Positions 37,163-45,520 are shown, numbered from the stretch's first letter. The stretch is DNA of 64,000 nucleotides from Microbacterium sp. PM5 (GCF_003293595.1 NZ_CP022162.1:2401799-2465798), one strand, 5' to 3'. The notes: generated by a model from the letters alone, not told the origin. Numbers and translations are program-made.

Positions 37163-38454
37163 CCCGATACTGCGTGATCGGCGCCGGAGCGGCCGGCATG
37201 TCGGCCGTCGTCCAGCTCACCCGTGCCGGATACGACGTCGACTGCTTCGAGAAGTCCGAGCGTGTCGGTGGACATTGGAACACCGACTACGACGCGCTCC
37301 ACCTCATCACCTCGCGCGACATGACCGGGTTCGAGGGCTTCCCCATGCCGGCGGACTATCCCCACTTCCCACGGCGTGATCAGGTGCGCGACTACCTCGG
37401 CGCCTATGCGAGCGCGCACGGCCTGTACGAGAAGGTGGTCTTCGGCGTCGCCGTCGTGGCGGTCGAGCCCCGCCCGGCGGACGGACCCGTGGGATCGGCG
37501 GGGTGGCGCGTCACGCTCTCCACCGGAGAGAGCCGCGACTACGACGGCGTCTTCGTCGCGAACGGGCATCTGTGGGACCAGAAGGTGCCCGCGATCAGCC
37601 GTGACTTCTCCGGCACGCAGGTGCACTCGGGGTCGTACCGCAACACCTCCGACATCACCGGCACCCGCGTTCTCGTCGTCGGTGCCGGCAACTCCGGGTG
37701 CGATCTCGCGGTCGACGCCGCCCAGCACCGGCTCGAGGTCGACATCGTCATGCGAGAGGGCATGTTCTTCCAGCCCAAGTCGTACTTCGGCGTGCCCCGG
37801 CAGGAAGTCGCGTGGATGGCGCAGTTCTCCCCGACCGAGCAGGACTTCATCGCCCGCATGCTCGCCCGGATCTCGATCGGCGAGGCCAAGGACTACCCCG
37901 GTATGCCCGCCCCCGCCGCGACCACGCTCGCCGAGGGCCGGGCCGTCGTCAACGACCTGCTGCTGTACTGGGTGCAGCACGGCCGGGTGCACATCCGACC
38001 CGGCATCGAGCGCATCGAGGACACCACGGTGCACTTCGCGGATGGCACGCAGGGGGAGTACGACACGATCCTCTGGGCGACCGGTTTCCACGTCTCCCTG
38101 CCGTTCCTCGACGAGGCGCTGCTGGAACGGCGCTCCGCGGTACCGCTGCGCTACGCCGGCGGCATCGTGCCGAAGGGTCTCGAGAAGCTCTACTTCATCG
38201 GACTGACGGCACCGCGCGGGCCGCAGCTTCCGATCTACGGAGAGCAGACGAAGCTGGCGATGAAGATGCTGGAGCTGCACGAGAGCGCCCCTGCGGGCTT
38301 CGCCCCGGTGGCGGAGTACCTCGGCCGCCTGCAGGAAGCCGACGACCGCGTCGACATCGTGCGGGTCACGTGGTTGGAGCAGCTCGCCGACACGGAGCGG
38401 CTGCTTGACGCGTTCGCGTTCTCGCGGAGCGAGTCCGTGGCCGCGGCGGGCTGA
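37159..38454 (+). CDS. flavin-containing monooxygenase (class B)
   Basis: 431 residues. An FAD Rossmann motif IGAGAAGMS (7-15) and an NADPH Rossmann motif VVGAGNSGCD (173-182) flank the FMO fingerprint F-x-G-x-x-x-H-x-x-x-Y (DFSGTQVHSGSY, 149-160). The ATG-like ILWATGFH motif before the C-terminus is also present. Such enzymes oxygenate N or S centres or carry out Baeyer-Villiger insertion. It closes the operon and is translationally coupled to the racemase-family gene. This suggests oxygenation of an imported nitrogen- or sulphur-containing compound. Confidence 0.92.
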   Translation: MTRYCVIGAGAAGMSAVVQLTRAGYDVDCFEKSERVGGHWNTDYDALHLITSRDMTGFEGFPMPADYPHFPRRDQVRDYLGAYASAHGLYEKVVFGVAVVAVEPRPADGPVGSAGWRVTLSTGESRDYDGVFVANGHLWDQKVPAISRDFSGTQVHSGSYRNTSDITGTRVLVVGAGNSGCDLAVDAAQHRLEVDIVMREGMFFQPKSYFGVPRQEVAWMAQFSPTEQDFIARMLARISIGEAKDYPGMPAPAATTLAEGRAVVNDLLLYWVQHGRVHIRPGIERIEDTTVHFADGTQGEYDTILWATGFHVSLPFLDEALLERRSAVPLRYAGGIVPKGLEKLYFIGLTAPRGPQLPIYGEQTKLAMKMLELHESAPAGFAPVAEYLGRLQEADDRVDIVRVTWLEQLADTERLLDAFAFSRSESVAAAG

Positions 38455-38472
38455 GGCGCTCCGGCGCGGGCG

Positions 38473-39363
38473 TCAGACCTCCAGCCCCACCGCGGCGGTG
38501 CAGCGCGCCAGCTCGTCCGCGTCGAGCACGAGGTCGGCGGCCCGCGCGGAGTCGGTGATGGATGCCGCGCGTCGCGCCCCCGGAATCGGCACGACGCGCG
38601 GGCTCAGGGAGAGCTCCCACGCGAGCACGACCTGCTGCGCGCTCACGGAGTGGGCCTCGCCGATCTCACGGAAGACGCCGAACCGATCGCCGACCGAGCG
38701 CCCGCCCCCGCCGGTGCCGCCGAGCGGGCTCCACGGCAGGAAGGCGATGCCGTGCGCGTCGCAGTACTGCAGCTCGCCGAAACTGCCCGGATACCGCGGC
38801 GAGAACTGGTTCTGCACACTCACGAGGTTGCCCGCGCCGAGCACCTGCTCGGCGATCGCGATCTCTTCGACGCTCGCATTGGAGATGCCCAGTGCCCGCA
38901 CGAGGCCTTCGTCCTGCAAGGTCTTCAGGTTCTGCATGATCTCGCCGTACACCATCCACCGGTCGGGGCGGTGGTACTGGTAGAAGTCGATGACCTCGAC
39001 ACCGAGGTTCTCCATCGAGCGCTGCACCGCCGAGCGCAGGTAGCCGAGCGATCCGTCGCGGCCGAAGTCCTTCTCGGCGGTGCGCGTGATGCCGCCCTTC
39101 GTTCCGACCAGGATGCCGCTCGTGTCGCCGTCCCACGAGGCGAGCGCGTCACGCACGATGCGCTCGTTGTGACCCATCTGATCCCACGAGGGCGCGTAGA
39201 TGTCGGCGGTGTCGATGAAGGTGACCCCGGCGTCCAGCGCGGCGTGCACCGTCGCGATCGCATCGGCGCGATCGGGGAGCTCGTTGTCGTTGTTCATCGA
39301 GACGGGCATGGCGCCCAGCCCGATCGCGGAGACGGTGAACGGTCCGATCGTGCGCTGCTGCAT
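38473..39363 (-). CDS. aldo/keto reductase
   Basis: 296 residues with the (beta/alpha)8 AKR fold. Catalytic residues are Asp in FIDTADIYAP and Tyr four positions on, Lys in LVGTKGG and His in FYQYHRPD; cofactor binding is by IPGARRAASI near the C-terminus. It would reduce carbonyls with NADPH. AAGGAA lies before the ATG. The start is placed at 39363 because upstream in-frame sequence belongs to the reverse frame of the kinase gene. It is convergent with the monooxygenase (18 bases apart) and so outside that operon. Confidence 0.92.
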   Translation of the reverse strand: MQQRTIGPFTVSAIGLGAMPVSMNNDNELPDRADAIATVHAALDAGVTFIDTADIYAPSWDQMGHNERIVRDALASWDGDTSGILVGTKGGITRTAEKDFGRDGSLGYLRSAVQRSMENLGVEVIDFYQYHRPDRWMVYGEIMQNLKTLQDEGLVRALGISNASVEEIAIAEQVLGAGNLVSVQNQFSPRYPGSFGELQYCDAHGIAFLPWSPLGGTGGGGRSVGDRFGVFREIGEAHSVSAQQVVLAWELSLSPRVVPIPGARRAASITDSARAADLVLDADELARCTAAVGLEV

Positions 39364-39382
39364 GGGGTTCCTTCCGGTCGGT

Positions 39383-39398
39383 CGTACGACGACGTACG
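39383..39398. promoter_or_regulatory. paired CGTACG palindromes upstream of the aldo/keto reductase
   Basis: CGTACG occurs at 39383-39388 and 39393-39398, separated by ACGA, about 20-35 bases before the ATG on the minus strand. The first is embedded in the 10-bp palindrome GTCGTACGAC. Position and symmetry suit an operator over the transcription start. No adjacent regulator gene is known. Confidence 0.35.
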
Positions 39399-39464
39399 TG
39401 CTCCACTCTGCCGCATGCCTGCGCCCCCGGGGCCGCCCGGACGGTCCGGACGGTCCGCAGGTGG

Positions 39465-40643
39465 TCAGTCCGAGGGGAGGCTCACCCGCAGGCGTGCGCC
39501 CCCGAGTGCCGCGTCCTCGATGCCGATGCGCCCGCCGTGCGCCTGCACGATGCGCCGGGAGGTGGCAAGGCCCAGCCCGAGTCCGGGCACGTCGGCGGCG
39601 TCGCCGCGCTCCATGATGTCGAACACGCGGTCGCGCAGCTCCGCCGCCACACCCGGCCCGTTGTCGTCGACGGTGATCGCCCACCCCGTCGGCCCGCGCT
39701 GCGCGTCCAGCTCGACGACGGGCGCGACGCCGGCGGCTGCCGCGAACTTGAGGGCGTTGGCGAGGAGGTTCTGCAGCAGCACCGCGATCAGCGCCGGGTC
39801 GCAGACGATGGCGTCGTCCGGATCGATGCGCACGGTGATGCGGGCATCGAACGCGGCGACGGCTCGTTCGAGGTCGGCGATCACGCCCTCCACGAGCGGT
39901 TCCAGCGCGACGCGTTCGCGGCGCGCCTCCGCGCCGCCCACCCGCGCATAGGCGAGCAGCTCGGTGATCATGACGTTCATCCGCGCCGCCGCGGCATCCG
40001 CCCGATGCAGCGCGTGGGTCGCGCGCGACCCGTCGCCGTCGTCCATGCCGTCCAGGGCGAGATCGATCTGGCCCATGAGAGCCGTGAGCGGGTTGCGCAG
40101 ATCGTGGCTGATCTGACCGGCGAAGTGCGCGAGTTGATCGTTGGAGCGCTCCAGCTCGTGCGTCAGCCGGCGCAGCTCCAGCACCTCCACGGCCTGCCCG
40201 GCCAGCAGATCCAGGGCGGAGCTCTGCTCCGCGGTGAGAGTGCCGGCGTGGTCGTCGAAGACGCAGAGCGTTCCGATCGCGACACCCGCCGGAGTGATGA
40301 GCGGGCTGGACGCGTAGAAGCGGACACGGCCGCGCGCGCCGGTCACAAAGGGGTTCTCGGCGAAGCGGTCGTCGACGCTCGCGTCGGCGACCCAGACGTG
40401 ACGGGCGTCGGGCAGCACGACGGCGCACATCGAGTCGTCGCGGTCGCAGATCGCCGCATCCACCCCCGCCGTCGCCACCTGGTACTGGTATCTGTCGTCG
40501 ATGATGTTGACCGCGGCGCCGCTGACGTGGCAGAGCGTCGTCGCCAGCGCGGCCAGGCCTTCGAGGTTGGGCTCGGCCGGGGCGCCGACGATGCGGTAAT
40601 CGGCGATCGCCTCGCGACGGGCAGCGGCGTCGGTGATCGGCAT
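39465..40643 (-). CDS. GAF-domain sensor histidine kinase
   Basis: 392 residues, no membrane segment, so a soluble sensor. A GAF domain (~25-155) has the phytochrome-related AICDRDDSMCAVVLPDARHVWVADA and FYASSPL elements. A HisKA helix carries His 180 (GQISHDLRNPLTALMGQ). The HATPase has N-box LLANALKFA, G1 DNGPGV and G2 GLGLGLATS. AGGAGAAG precedes the ATG, and TATCCT further up is a possible -10. No response regulator lies next to it, so it is an orphan. The signal is unknown. Confidence 0.92.
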   Translation of the reverse strand: MPITDAAARREAIADYRIVGAPAEPNLEGLAALATTLCHVSGAAVNIIDDRYQYQVATAGVDAAICDRDDSMCAVVLPDARHVWVADASVDDRFAENPFVTGARGRVRFYASSPLITPAGVAIGTLCVFDDHAGTLTAEQSSALDLLAGQAVEVLELRRLTHELERSNDQLAHFAGQISHDLRNPLTALMGQIDLALDGMDDGDGSRATHALHRADAAAARMNVMITELLAYARVGGAEARRERVALEPLVEGVIADLERAVAAFDARITVRIDPDDAIVCDPALIAVLLQNLLANALKFAAAAGVAPVVELDAQRGPTGWAITVDDNGPGVAAELRDRVFDIMERGDAADVPGLGLGLATSRRIVQAHGGRIGIEDAALGGARLRVSLPSD

Positions 40644-40717
40644 GCGCGTTCTTCTCCTGTCGGCTGCGACCAGGATAATGGGCGGGTCCGCCCCGGCGGG
40701 CGCCGTAGGCTGGAGCC

Positions 40718-41257
40718 ATGGCGACGGGCGCGGTGATGCACACCTTCGACGTGCAGGTGGCCGACGTCGATCGTGGCGTCTACGAGAGCCTGTCGCTGCG
40801 GATGGCGCAGCATCCGTCCGAGACCGGCGCCTTCATGCTCACGCGCCTGCTCGCCTACTGCCTCGAGTACGAGGAGGGCATCGTCTTCACCGAGGGGGTA
40901 TCGGCCACCGACGAACCCGCGGTGCTGGTGCGGGATGCGACCGGGGCGATCACGACATGGATCGAAGTCGGGGCTCCCGACGCCGAGCGACTGCACCGTG
41001 GAAGCAAGCTCGCCGACCGCACCGTCGTCTACAGTCACCGAGACGCGGCCAAGCTGCTGCCGCTCTGGGCGGGCAAGAAGATCCATCGCGCAGACGACAT
41101 CGTGCTGCGAACGTTCGATGCGGGATTCGTGGATGCCGCCGCAGACGCCGTCGAGCGGCGCAACGCCGTCACCCTGTCGGTGACGGAGGCCCAGCTCTAC
41201 CTCGACGTCAACGGAGCGAGCCTGTCGTCGGCGCTACACGAGTACCGGCTCAGCTGA
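40718..41257 (+). CDS. yaeQ: YaeQ family protein
   Basis: 179 residues. The fold is a PD-(D/E)xK nuclease-like domain: HTFDVQVADVDRGVYESLSLRMAQHPSETGAFMLTRLLAYCLEYEEGIVFTEG, then ITTWIEVGAPDAERLHRGSKLADRTVVYSH, where Glu (WIEVG) and Lys (SKLAD) form the predicted active centre. The cellular role is not settled. TAGGCT at 40706-40711 ends six bases before the ATG, a textbook leaderless layout. A family-A palindromic repeat begins 23 bases after the stop. Confidence 0.92.
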   Translation: MATGAVMHTFDVQVADVDRGVYESLSLRMAQHPSETGAFMLTRLLAYCLEYEEGIVFTEGVSATDEPAVLVRDATGAITTWIEVGAPDAERLHRGSKLADRTVVYSHRDAAKLLPLWAGKKIHRADDIVLRTFDAGFVDAAADAVERRNAVTLSVTEAQLYLDVNGASLSSALHEYRLS

Positions 41258-41279
41258 CGGGCGCGCCGCCCCGCCCAAC

Positions 41280-41347
41280 TCCGCAGAATCGTGCGTACTC
41301 CGCATCCATCGCCGCTGCGCGGTGCGGAGTCCGTCGCCTTCTGCGGA
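41280..41347. repeat. four-unit intergenic palindrome, family A copy 2
   Basis: TCCGCA at 41280-41285 and 41299-41304, TGCGGA at 41323-41328 and 41342-41347. All spacings (19, inner gap 18, 19) are identical to copy 1 at 3781-3848, and unit flanks match (GTACTCCGCATCC in both). Only the spacer bases differ. It lies between yaeQ and the VIT1-type transporter gene. Confidence 0.8.
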
Positions 41348-41474
41348 GTTCGTGACCGCGGTGTCGGCGTTCCGGCTCGCTGCGCGCGCGATGACCGGCG
41401 GGCTCGAGGGGATGCGGGGTTCGCTTGGGCTTGCCTTGCTGGCGCGGCCGCGGTGGGCGGCATACGGTGACGGG

Positions 41475-42194
41475 ATGACCGACACGGAATCCTCGCATCC
41501 TGATGAGCCGCACCGCGGCGGCGTGGCGCAGCGACTGAACTGGTTGCGCGCCGGCGTGCTCGGAGCGAACGACGGCATCGTCTCCACGGCGGCGGTCGTC
41601 GTCGGCGTGGCCGGCGCGACGGCCGAGGTCATGCCGGTTCTCCTCGCCGGGTCCGCCGCTCTCGTCGGCGGGGCGATCTCCATGGCGCTGGGGGAGTACG
41701 TGTCGGTCTCCAGCCAGCGCGACAGCGAGCACGCCCTCATCGAGAAGGAGCGCAGGGAGCTCGCCGACGATCCGGAGGCCGAGTTCGTCGAACTGGTCGG
41801 TCTCTACCGCGAGCAGGGGCTCAGCGAGGAGACGGCCACGCGCGTCGCGACCGAGCTGACCGAGCGCGACGCGCTCGCCGCGCACCTGTCGGCCGAGCTG
41901 AACATCGACCAGGACGACGTGGTCAGCCCGTGGCACGCCGCGTTCGCCTCGGCGGTCGCCTTCTTCGTCGGTGCTCTTCTGCCGATGGCGACGATCCTCC
42001 TCCTGCCGCATCCTGCGCGCCTCGTCTGGACGTTCGTGTCCGTGCTGCTCGCCCTCGCCGTCACCGGCTACCTCGCCGCCTGGCTGGGCGGCGCCAACCG
42101 CGGCCGCGCCATCATGCGGACGGTCATCGGCGGCGCGCTCGCGCTGGGTGCCACCTTCCTCGTCGGCACCCTCTTCGGCACCGCCGTCGGCTGA
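41475..42194 (+). CDS. VIT1/CCC1-family iron/manganese transporter
   Basis: 239 residues with five predicted transmembrane helices. Helix 1 has LNWLRAGVLGANDGIVSTAAVVVGVAGA and helix 2 ALVGGAISMALGEYVSVSSQRD, the conserved metal-path elements of the family. A cytoplasmic Glu-rich loop (EKERRELADDPEAEFVELVGLYREQG) resembles the metal-binding domain. It probably exports Fe(II) or Mn(II). TACGGT at 41463-41468 ends six bases before the ATG. Confidence 0.92.
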   Translation: MTDTESSHPDEPHRGGVAQRLNWLRAGVLGANDGIVSTAAVVVGVAGATAEVMPVLLAGSAALVGGAISMALGEYVSVSSQRDSEHALIEKERRELADDPEAEFVELVGLYREQGLSEETATRVATELTERDALAAHLSAELNIDQDDVVSPWHAAFASAVAFFVGALLPMATILLLPHPARLVWTFVSVLLALAVTGYLAAWLGGANRGRAIMRTVIGGALALGATFLVGTLFGTAVG

Positions 42195-42234
42195 GTCCCG
42201 CCGTGCGCTCCGCGCGCGGCGTAGGGTGAGCCGC

Positions 42235-43257
42235 ATGCGGACTCCGATGGCGTATCTGCGCGGGGCGCGGCATCCCGAGGCCTTCCACGGCCGCGGCGCC
42301 GGACGGCCGTTCTTCGAGGGCTGGTACGTCAAGCTCGTCTCGGCCGACCGCGCGCACCGCTGGGCGGTGATCCCGGGAGTGTTCCGTGGCGACGGGCGCG
42401 GCGACATGCCGGCCGACGAGGCGTTCGTCCAGGTGCTCGACGGTGTCGCGGGGCGGTCGTGGTATCACCGCTTCGACCCCGAGGAGTTCGCGGCATCCGA
42501 CCGGCGTTTCGAGGTGCGCGTCGGCGGCAACATCTTCGACTCCGACGGGGCGACGCTCGATCTGCCGCAGCTGCGGGGACGGATCTCGTACGCCACTGCT
42601 CTGCAACCGTGGCCGGTGACGTTGCGCGAGCCGGGGATCATGGGCTGGTACGGGCTCGTGCCGTTCATGGAGTGCTTCCACGGTGTCGTCTCGTTCGGGC
42701 ACGACCTCGGCGGCACCCTGCAGGTCGAGGGCCGAGAAGTCGACTTCGGCGGCGGCCGCGGCTACATCGAGAAGGACTGGGGTCAGGCCTTTCCCGCGGG
42801 ATACGTCTGGCTCGCGTCGAACCACATCGATGCCGTCGGCGTCGGCATCGTCGGTGGCGTGACGGACGCGTCGCTCGTGGCATCGGTCGCCATCATCCCG
42901 TGGCTGCGCGGCTCGTTCCGCGGTTCGATCGTGGGACTTCGCCACGGCGGACGTCTGTACCGCTGGACCACCTACAACCGCTCTCGCGAGCGCCGCCTCA
43001 CCATCGACGACGACCGGGTGCGGTGGAGCATGGCAGGCCCCGACGGCAGGTTGGACCTCGAAGCCGAGCGCGTGCGCGGGGGGCTGCTGCACGCCCCGTT
43101 GCGCACCGCGATGCACCAACGCGTGGAAGAGACGCTCGATGCCCGCGTGATGATCCGGCACACGGATGCCGCGGGGCGCGTGCTGTTGGAAGGGGTCGGC
43201 ACGTGCGCGGGCCTGGAGGTCTTCGGCGACACGACGCGTCTGCTCGCCCTGCGCTGA
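42235..43257 (+). CDS. tocopherol-cyclase-like protein
   Basis: 340 residues. The signature is the N-terminal RPFFEGWYVKLVSADRAHRWAVIPGVFRG and the central GRGYIEKDWGQAFPAGYVWLASNHI, with GWYGLVPFMECFHGVVSF between, all typical of the tocopherol cyclase family. True tocopherol synthesis is not known in these bacteria, so the substrate is probably another prenyl-quinol or lipid. No signal peptide. TAGGGT at 42222-42227 ends seven bases before the ATG. Convergent with the oxidoreductase gene, with a bidirectional hairpin between them. Confidence 0.85.
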   Translation: MRTPMAYLRGARHPEAFHGRGAGRPFFEGWYVKLVSADRAHRWAVIPGVFRGDGRGDMPADEAFVQVLDGVAGRSWYHRFDPEEFAASDRRFEVRVGGNIFDSDGATLDLPQLRGRISYATALQPWPVTLREPGIMGWYGLVPFMECFHGVVSFGHDLGGTLQVEGREVDFGGGRGYIEKDWGQAFPAGYVWLASNHIDAVGVGIVGGVTDASLVASVAIIPWLRGSFRGSIVGLRHGGRLYRWTTYNRSRERRLTIDDDRVRWSMAGPDGRLDLEAERVRGGLLHAPLRTAMHQRVEETLDARVMIRHTDAAGRVLLEGVGTCAGLEVFGDTTRLLALR

Positions 43258-43292
43258 CCCGGTCCGCTCATCCGCGCCGCCCGGACACGCGA

Positions 43293-43348
43293 ATCGGGGT
43301 CGCGTCCGGTCGGTCCGGCCCCAGCCGGCGACCACACGCGACCCCGAT
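43293..43348. terminator. bidirectional hairpin between convergent genes
   Basis: atcggggtcgcgt (43293-43305) pairs perfectly with 43336-43348. The 30-base loop has its own CCGG-based stem. It sits between the stops at 43257 and 43380 and could end both transcripts. Confidence 0.65.
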
Positions 43349-43379
43349 CATCGTGCGGGTGTGCGGGTGTGCAGCGCGA

Positions 43380-44390
43380 TCAGACGCGCACGAGCATCTT
43401 CCCCGTGTTGGCGCCGCGCATCATCGACAGGAAGGCGTCGACGGTGTTCTCGATGCCGTCGACGATCGTCTCGTCGTAGACGATGCCGCCCTCGGCGAAC
43501 CAGCCCGACATCTTCTGCTGGAACTCGGGGGCCAGGTGCAGGTAGGCGGCGAGGGTGAAGCCCTGCATCGTGAGGGCACGCGTGATCATGTTCGACATGT
43601 TGTCGGGACCGGGCGTGCGCTCCGTGGTGTTGTAGCCGGTGATGGCGCCGCAGAGGGCGGCGCGGCCGCCGTCGTTGAAGGCGTCCAGCGCCGCTTCCAG
43701 GTGGTCGCCGCCGACGTTGTCGAAGAAGACGTCGATGCCCTCGGGCGCCGCCTCGGCCAGCAGGGTGCGGACGTCTCCGGACTTGTAGTTGAACGCCGCG
43801 TCGTAACCGTACTTCTCGGTCAGGAGGGCGACCTTCTCCGGTGTTCCGGCCGAGCCGATGACCCGTCCTGCGCCCAGGCGCTTGGCGATCTGGCCCACGG
43901 CGGTGCCGACGGCGCCGGCCGCGCCGGAGACGAAGACGGTGTCGCCGGGCGTGAGGTGCGCGATGGCGGTGAGTCCGACGTACGCGGTGAGCCCCGTCAT
44001 ACCGAGGATGTGCAGGTTCAGCGAGAGCGGCACCCCGGGAATCTCCGGGATGGCGCGGAAGGTCGCGGCATCGGCCTGGACGACGTCCGACCAGCCGTGC
44101 TGGTGCAGCACGACCGTGCCGACCGGCAGGTCGTCGGATGCCGAGGCCACCACGCGCCCGACCGCGCCGCCGGTGATGGTCTCGCCGAGCGCGTAGGGGG
44201 CGACGTAGCTGCGGGTGTCGTTCATGCGACCGCGCATGTAGGGGTCGACGGAGACGAACTCGTTGCGTACGCGCACTTCGCCGGCCTGCGGGGCACCGTA
44301 GGTGACCGTCTCGACGCGGAAGTCGTCGTGCGTGGGCCACCCGACGGGGCGGGCGGCGAGCTGGATCTGAGTGCTGGTGGCCTCTGTCAT
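43380..44390 (-). CDS. NADP-dependent zinc-free medium-chain oxidoreductase (CurA/leukotriene B4 dehydrogenase type)
   Basis: 336 residues. The N-terminus GWPTHDDFRVETVTYGAPQAGEVRVRNEFVSVDPYMRGRM and the cofactor motif VSGAAGAVGTAVGQIAKRLGAGRVIG place it with 2-alkenal/curcumin reductases that reduce activated double bonds with NADPH. No zinc ligands are present. AAGGAGAACGA precedes the ATG. It lies 62 bases downstream of the DUF1304 gene on the same strand, both facing away from the TetR gene, so TetR probably controls both. Confidence 0.92.
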   Translation of the reverse strand: MTEATSTQIQLAARPVGWPTHDDFRVETVTYGAPQAGEVRVRNEFVSVDPYMRGRMNDTRSYVAPYALGETITGGAVGRVVASASDDLPVGTVVLHQHGWSDVVQADAATFRAIPEIPGVPLSLNLHILGMTGLTAYVGLTAIAHLTPGDTVFVSGAAGAVGTAVGQIAKRLGAGRVIGSAGTPEKVALLTEKYGYDAAFNYKSGDVRTLLAEAAPEGIDVFFDNVGGDHLEAALDAFNDGGRAALCGAITGYNTTERTPGPDNMSNMITRALTMQGFTLAAYLHLAPEFQQKMSGWFAEGGIVYDETIVDGIENTVDAFLSMMRGANTGKMLVRV

Positions 44391-44403
44391 TCGTTCTCCT
44401 TGT

Positions 44404-44430
44404 GGGATGCGGATGGGGATGGGGATGGGG
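44404..44430. repeat. GGATGG short tandem repeat with quadruplex potential
   Basis: Between the DUF1304 and oxidoreductase genes the plus strand reads GGATGC then GGATGGGGATGGGGATGGGG. Several G runs of 2-4 lie in phase, so the plus strand could form a G-quadruplex. On the mRNA (minus) strand it is a C-rich leader just before the ribosome site. Confidence 0.5.
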
Positions 44431-44452
44431 TCGGGTGTGCGACGGGGGCGGG

Positions 44453-44839
44453 TCAGATCAGCAGGCCGATGGCGAGAGCCACCACCCCCAGGGTGGGGAT
44501 GACGCCCTGCTTCAGGGCGGCGGAGGCCTTGTCGGGACTGGACAGCAGCAGCACCAACGAGGCCGCGGTCATCGAGCCGGCGCCCGCGAAGACGAGAGCC
44601 GCACCCGCCGCGGTGGCGCCGGTGGCGAAGAGGACGACGCCGATGGCGACCAGCACGGCGAGGAACAGGTTGTAGAAGCCCTGGTTGAAGGCCATCTCGC
44701 GCGTGGCCTGAGCTTCTTCGGCACTGGTGCCGAACGTGGCACGGGCGCGCGGCGTGGTCCAGGCGATGGACTCGAGCCAGAAGATGAAGACGTGGATGAG
44801 CGCCGCGACGGAGGCGAGCACGAGACCGACGATGACCAT
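44453..44839 (-). CDS. DUF1304 membrane protein
   Basis: 128 residues with four transmembrane helices. The family hallmark is the first loop, HVFIFWLESIAWTTPRARATFGTSAEEAQATREMAFNQGFYNLFLAVLVAIG. Function is unknown; DUF1304 genes often sit beside TetR regulators and oxidoreductases, as here. AGGAGGATCCCC precedes the ATG. The TetR operator lies 28 bases upstream of its start. Confidence 0.9.
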   Translation of the reverse strand: MVIVGLVLASVAALIHVFIFWLESIAWTTPRARATFGTSAEEAQATREMAFNQGFYNLFLAVLVAIGVVLFATGATAAGAALVFAGAGSMTAASLVLLLSSPDKASAALKQGVIPTLGVVALAIGLLI

Positions 44840-44866
44840 GGGGATCCTCCTGTTTCTGAACTGACT

Positions 44867-44886
44867 GTTTCAATATATACTGAAAC
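44867..44886. promoter_or_regulatory. TetR operator, GTTTCA-N8-TGAAAC
   Basis: A perfect inverted repeat (44867-44872 and 44881-44886) lies between the divergent DUF1304 and TetR genes, with weaker outer symmetry AAC...GTT extending to about 44859-44895. The spacer ATATATAC is AT-rich and probably contains -10 sequence for one or both promoters. It is the clearest operator in the window and should bind the TetR protein encoded at 44915. Confidence 0.75.
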
Positions 44887-44914
44887 GACCGGTTTAGAAA
44901 GTGGGGTGGATGTC

Positions 44915-45508
44915 GTGGCGAGGAGTCGAGAGTTCGATCGCGTCGCCGTCGTGCGATCCGCCCGGCAGTTCTTCTGGGAGCACGGCTACGAGGACGCCTC
45001 GATCGCGGGCCTCGAGAGCGCGACCGGCCTGAACCGGTCGAGCATCTACAATGCGTTCGATTCGAAGCGCGGCTTGTTCGACGCTGCCGTGCAGAGCTAC
45101 CTCGACGAGGTCGTGCGACCCCGCCTGGCGCCGCTGCAGGGCGACGAGGTCGCGCCCGGCGCGCTCGCCGACTACCTCGACGGCCTCGCGGCGGCGTTCG
45201 CCCGCGTCGGATCGATGCCGGCCGCGCACGGCTGCCTTCTCATCAATGCCGCCGGTGCGCCGGTCGCCCGCGACGCCGACGTCGCCCGCGTGATCGACGA
45301 CTACCGCGCCGAACTGCACGACGCGATCGCGCGCGGGATCGCGGCGGCGGTGCCTTCGGCATCCGTCGACCGGCGCGCGCGACTCGCCGATGCCGTCACC
45401 GGCCTCGTGGTCGCGGCCTTCGCGCTCGTGCGCCCGTCGCCGCACGAGGCGGTGCGCGCGCTCGAGACGGCGGCGGCCCTCGTGGATGCCGAGGCCGTGC
45501 GCCCCTGA
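44915..45508 (+). CDS. TetR-family transcriptional repressor
   Basis: 197 residues. The N-terminal helix-turn-helix is FDRVAVVRSARQFFWEHGYEDASIAGLESATGLNRSSIYNAFDSKRGLF, typical of TetR (YxxF-x-SK). The C-terminal domain has HGCLLINAAG, a Cys-containing motif of the AcrR/NemR-like branch. Some NemR-type members sense electrophiles through Cys, which would fit control of an enal reductase; this is inferred. Two in-frame GTG codons, 44906 and 44915, could start it; MARSREF at 44915 is the usual beginning. Confidence 0.85.
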   Translation: MARSREFDRVAVVRSARQFFWEHGYEDASIAGLESATGLNRSSIYNAFDSKRGLFDAAVQSYLDEVVRPRLAPLQGDEVAPGALADYLDGLAAAFARVGSMPAAHGCLLINAAGAPVARDADVARVIDDYRAELHDAIARGIAAAVPSASVDRRARLADAVTGLVVAAFALVRPSPHEAVRALETAAALVDAEAVRP

Positions 45509-45520
45509 AGGGGTTGCGGG

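Noticed and set aside
38473..40743. 756-codon open frame joining the aldo/keto reductase to upstream sequence
   Set aside because: Only the last 296 codons are a real protein; the N-terminal part is an Arg-rich shadow of the GAF histidine kinase gene.
43380..44873. Extended start for the oxidoreductase at 44873
   Set aside because: It would cover the DUF1304 gene in another frame and the short tandem repeat; ATG 44390 has a strong ribosome site.
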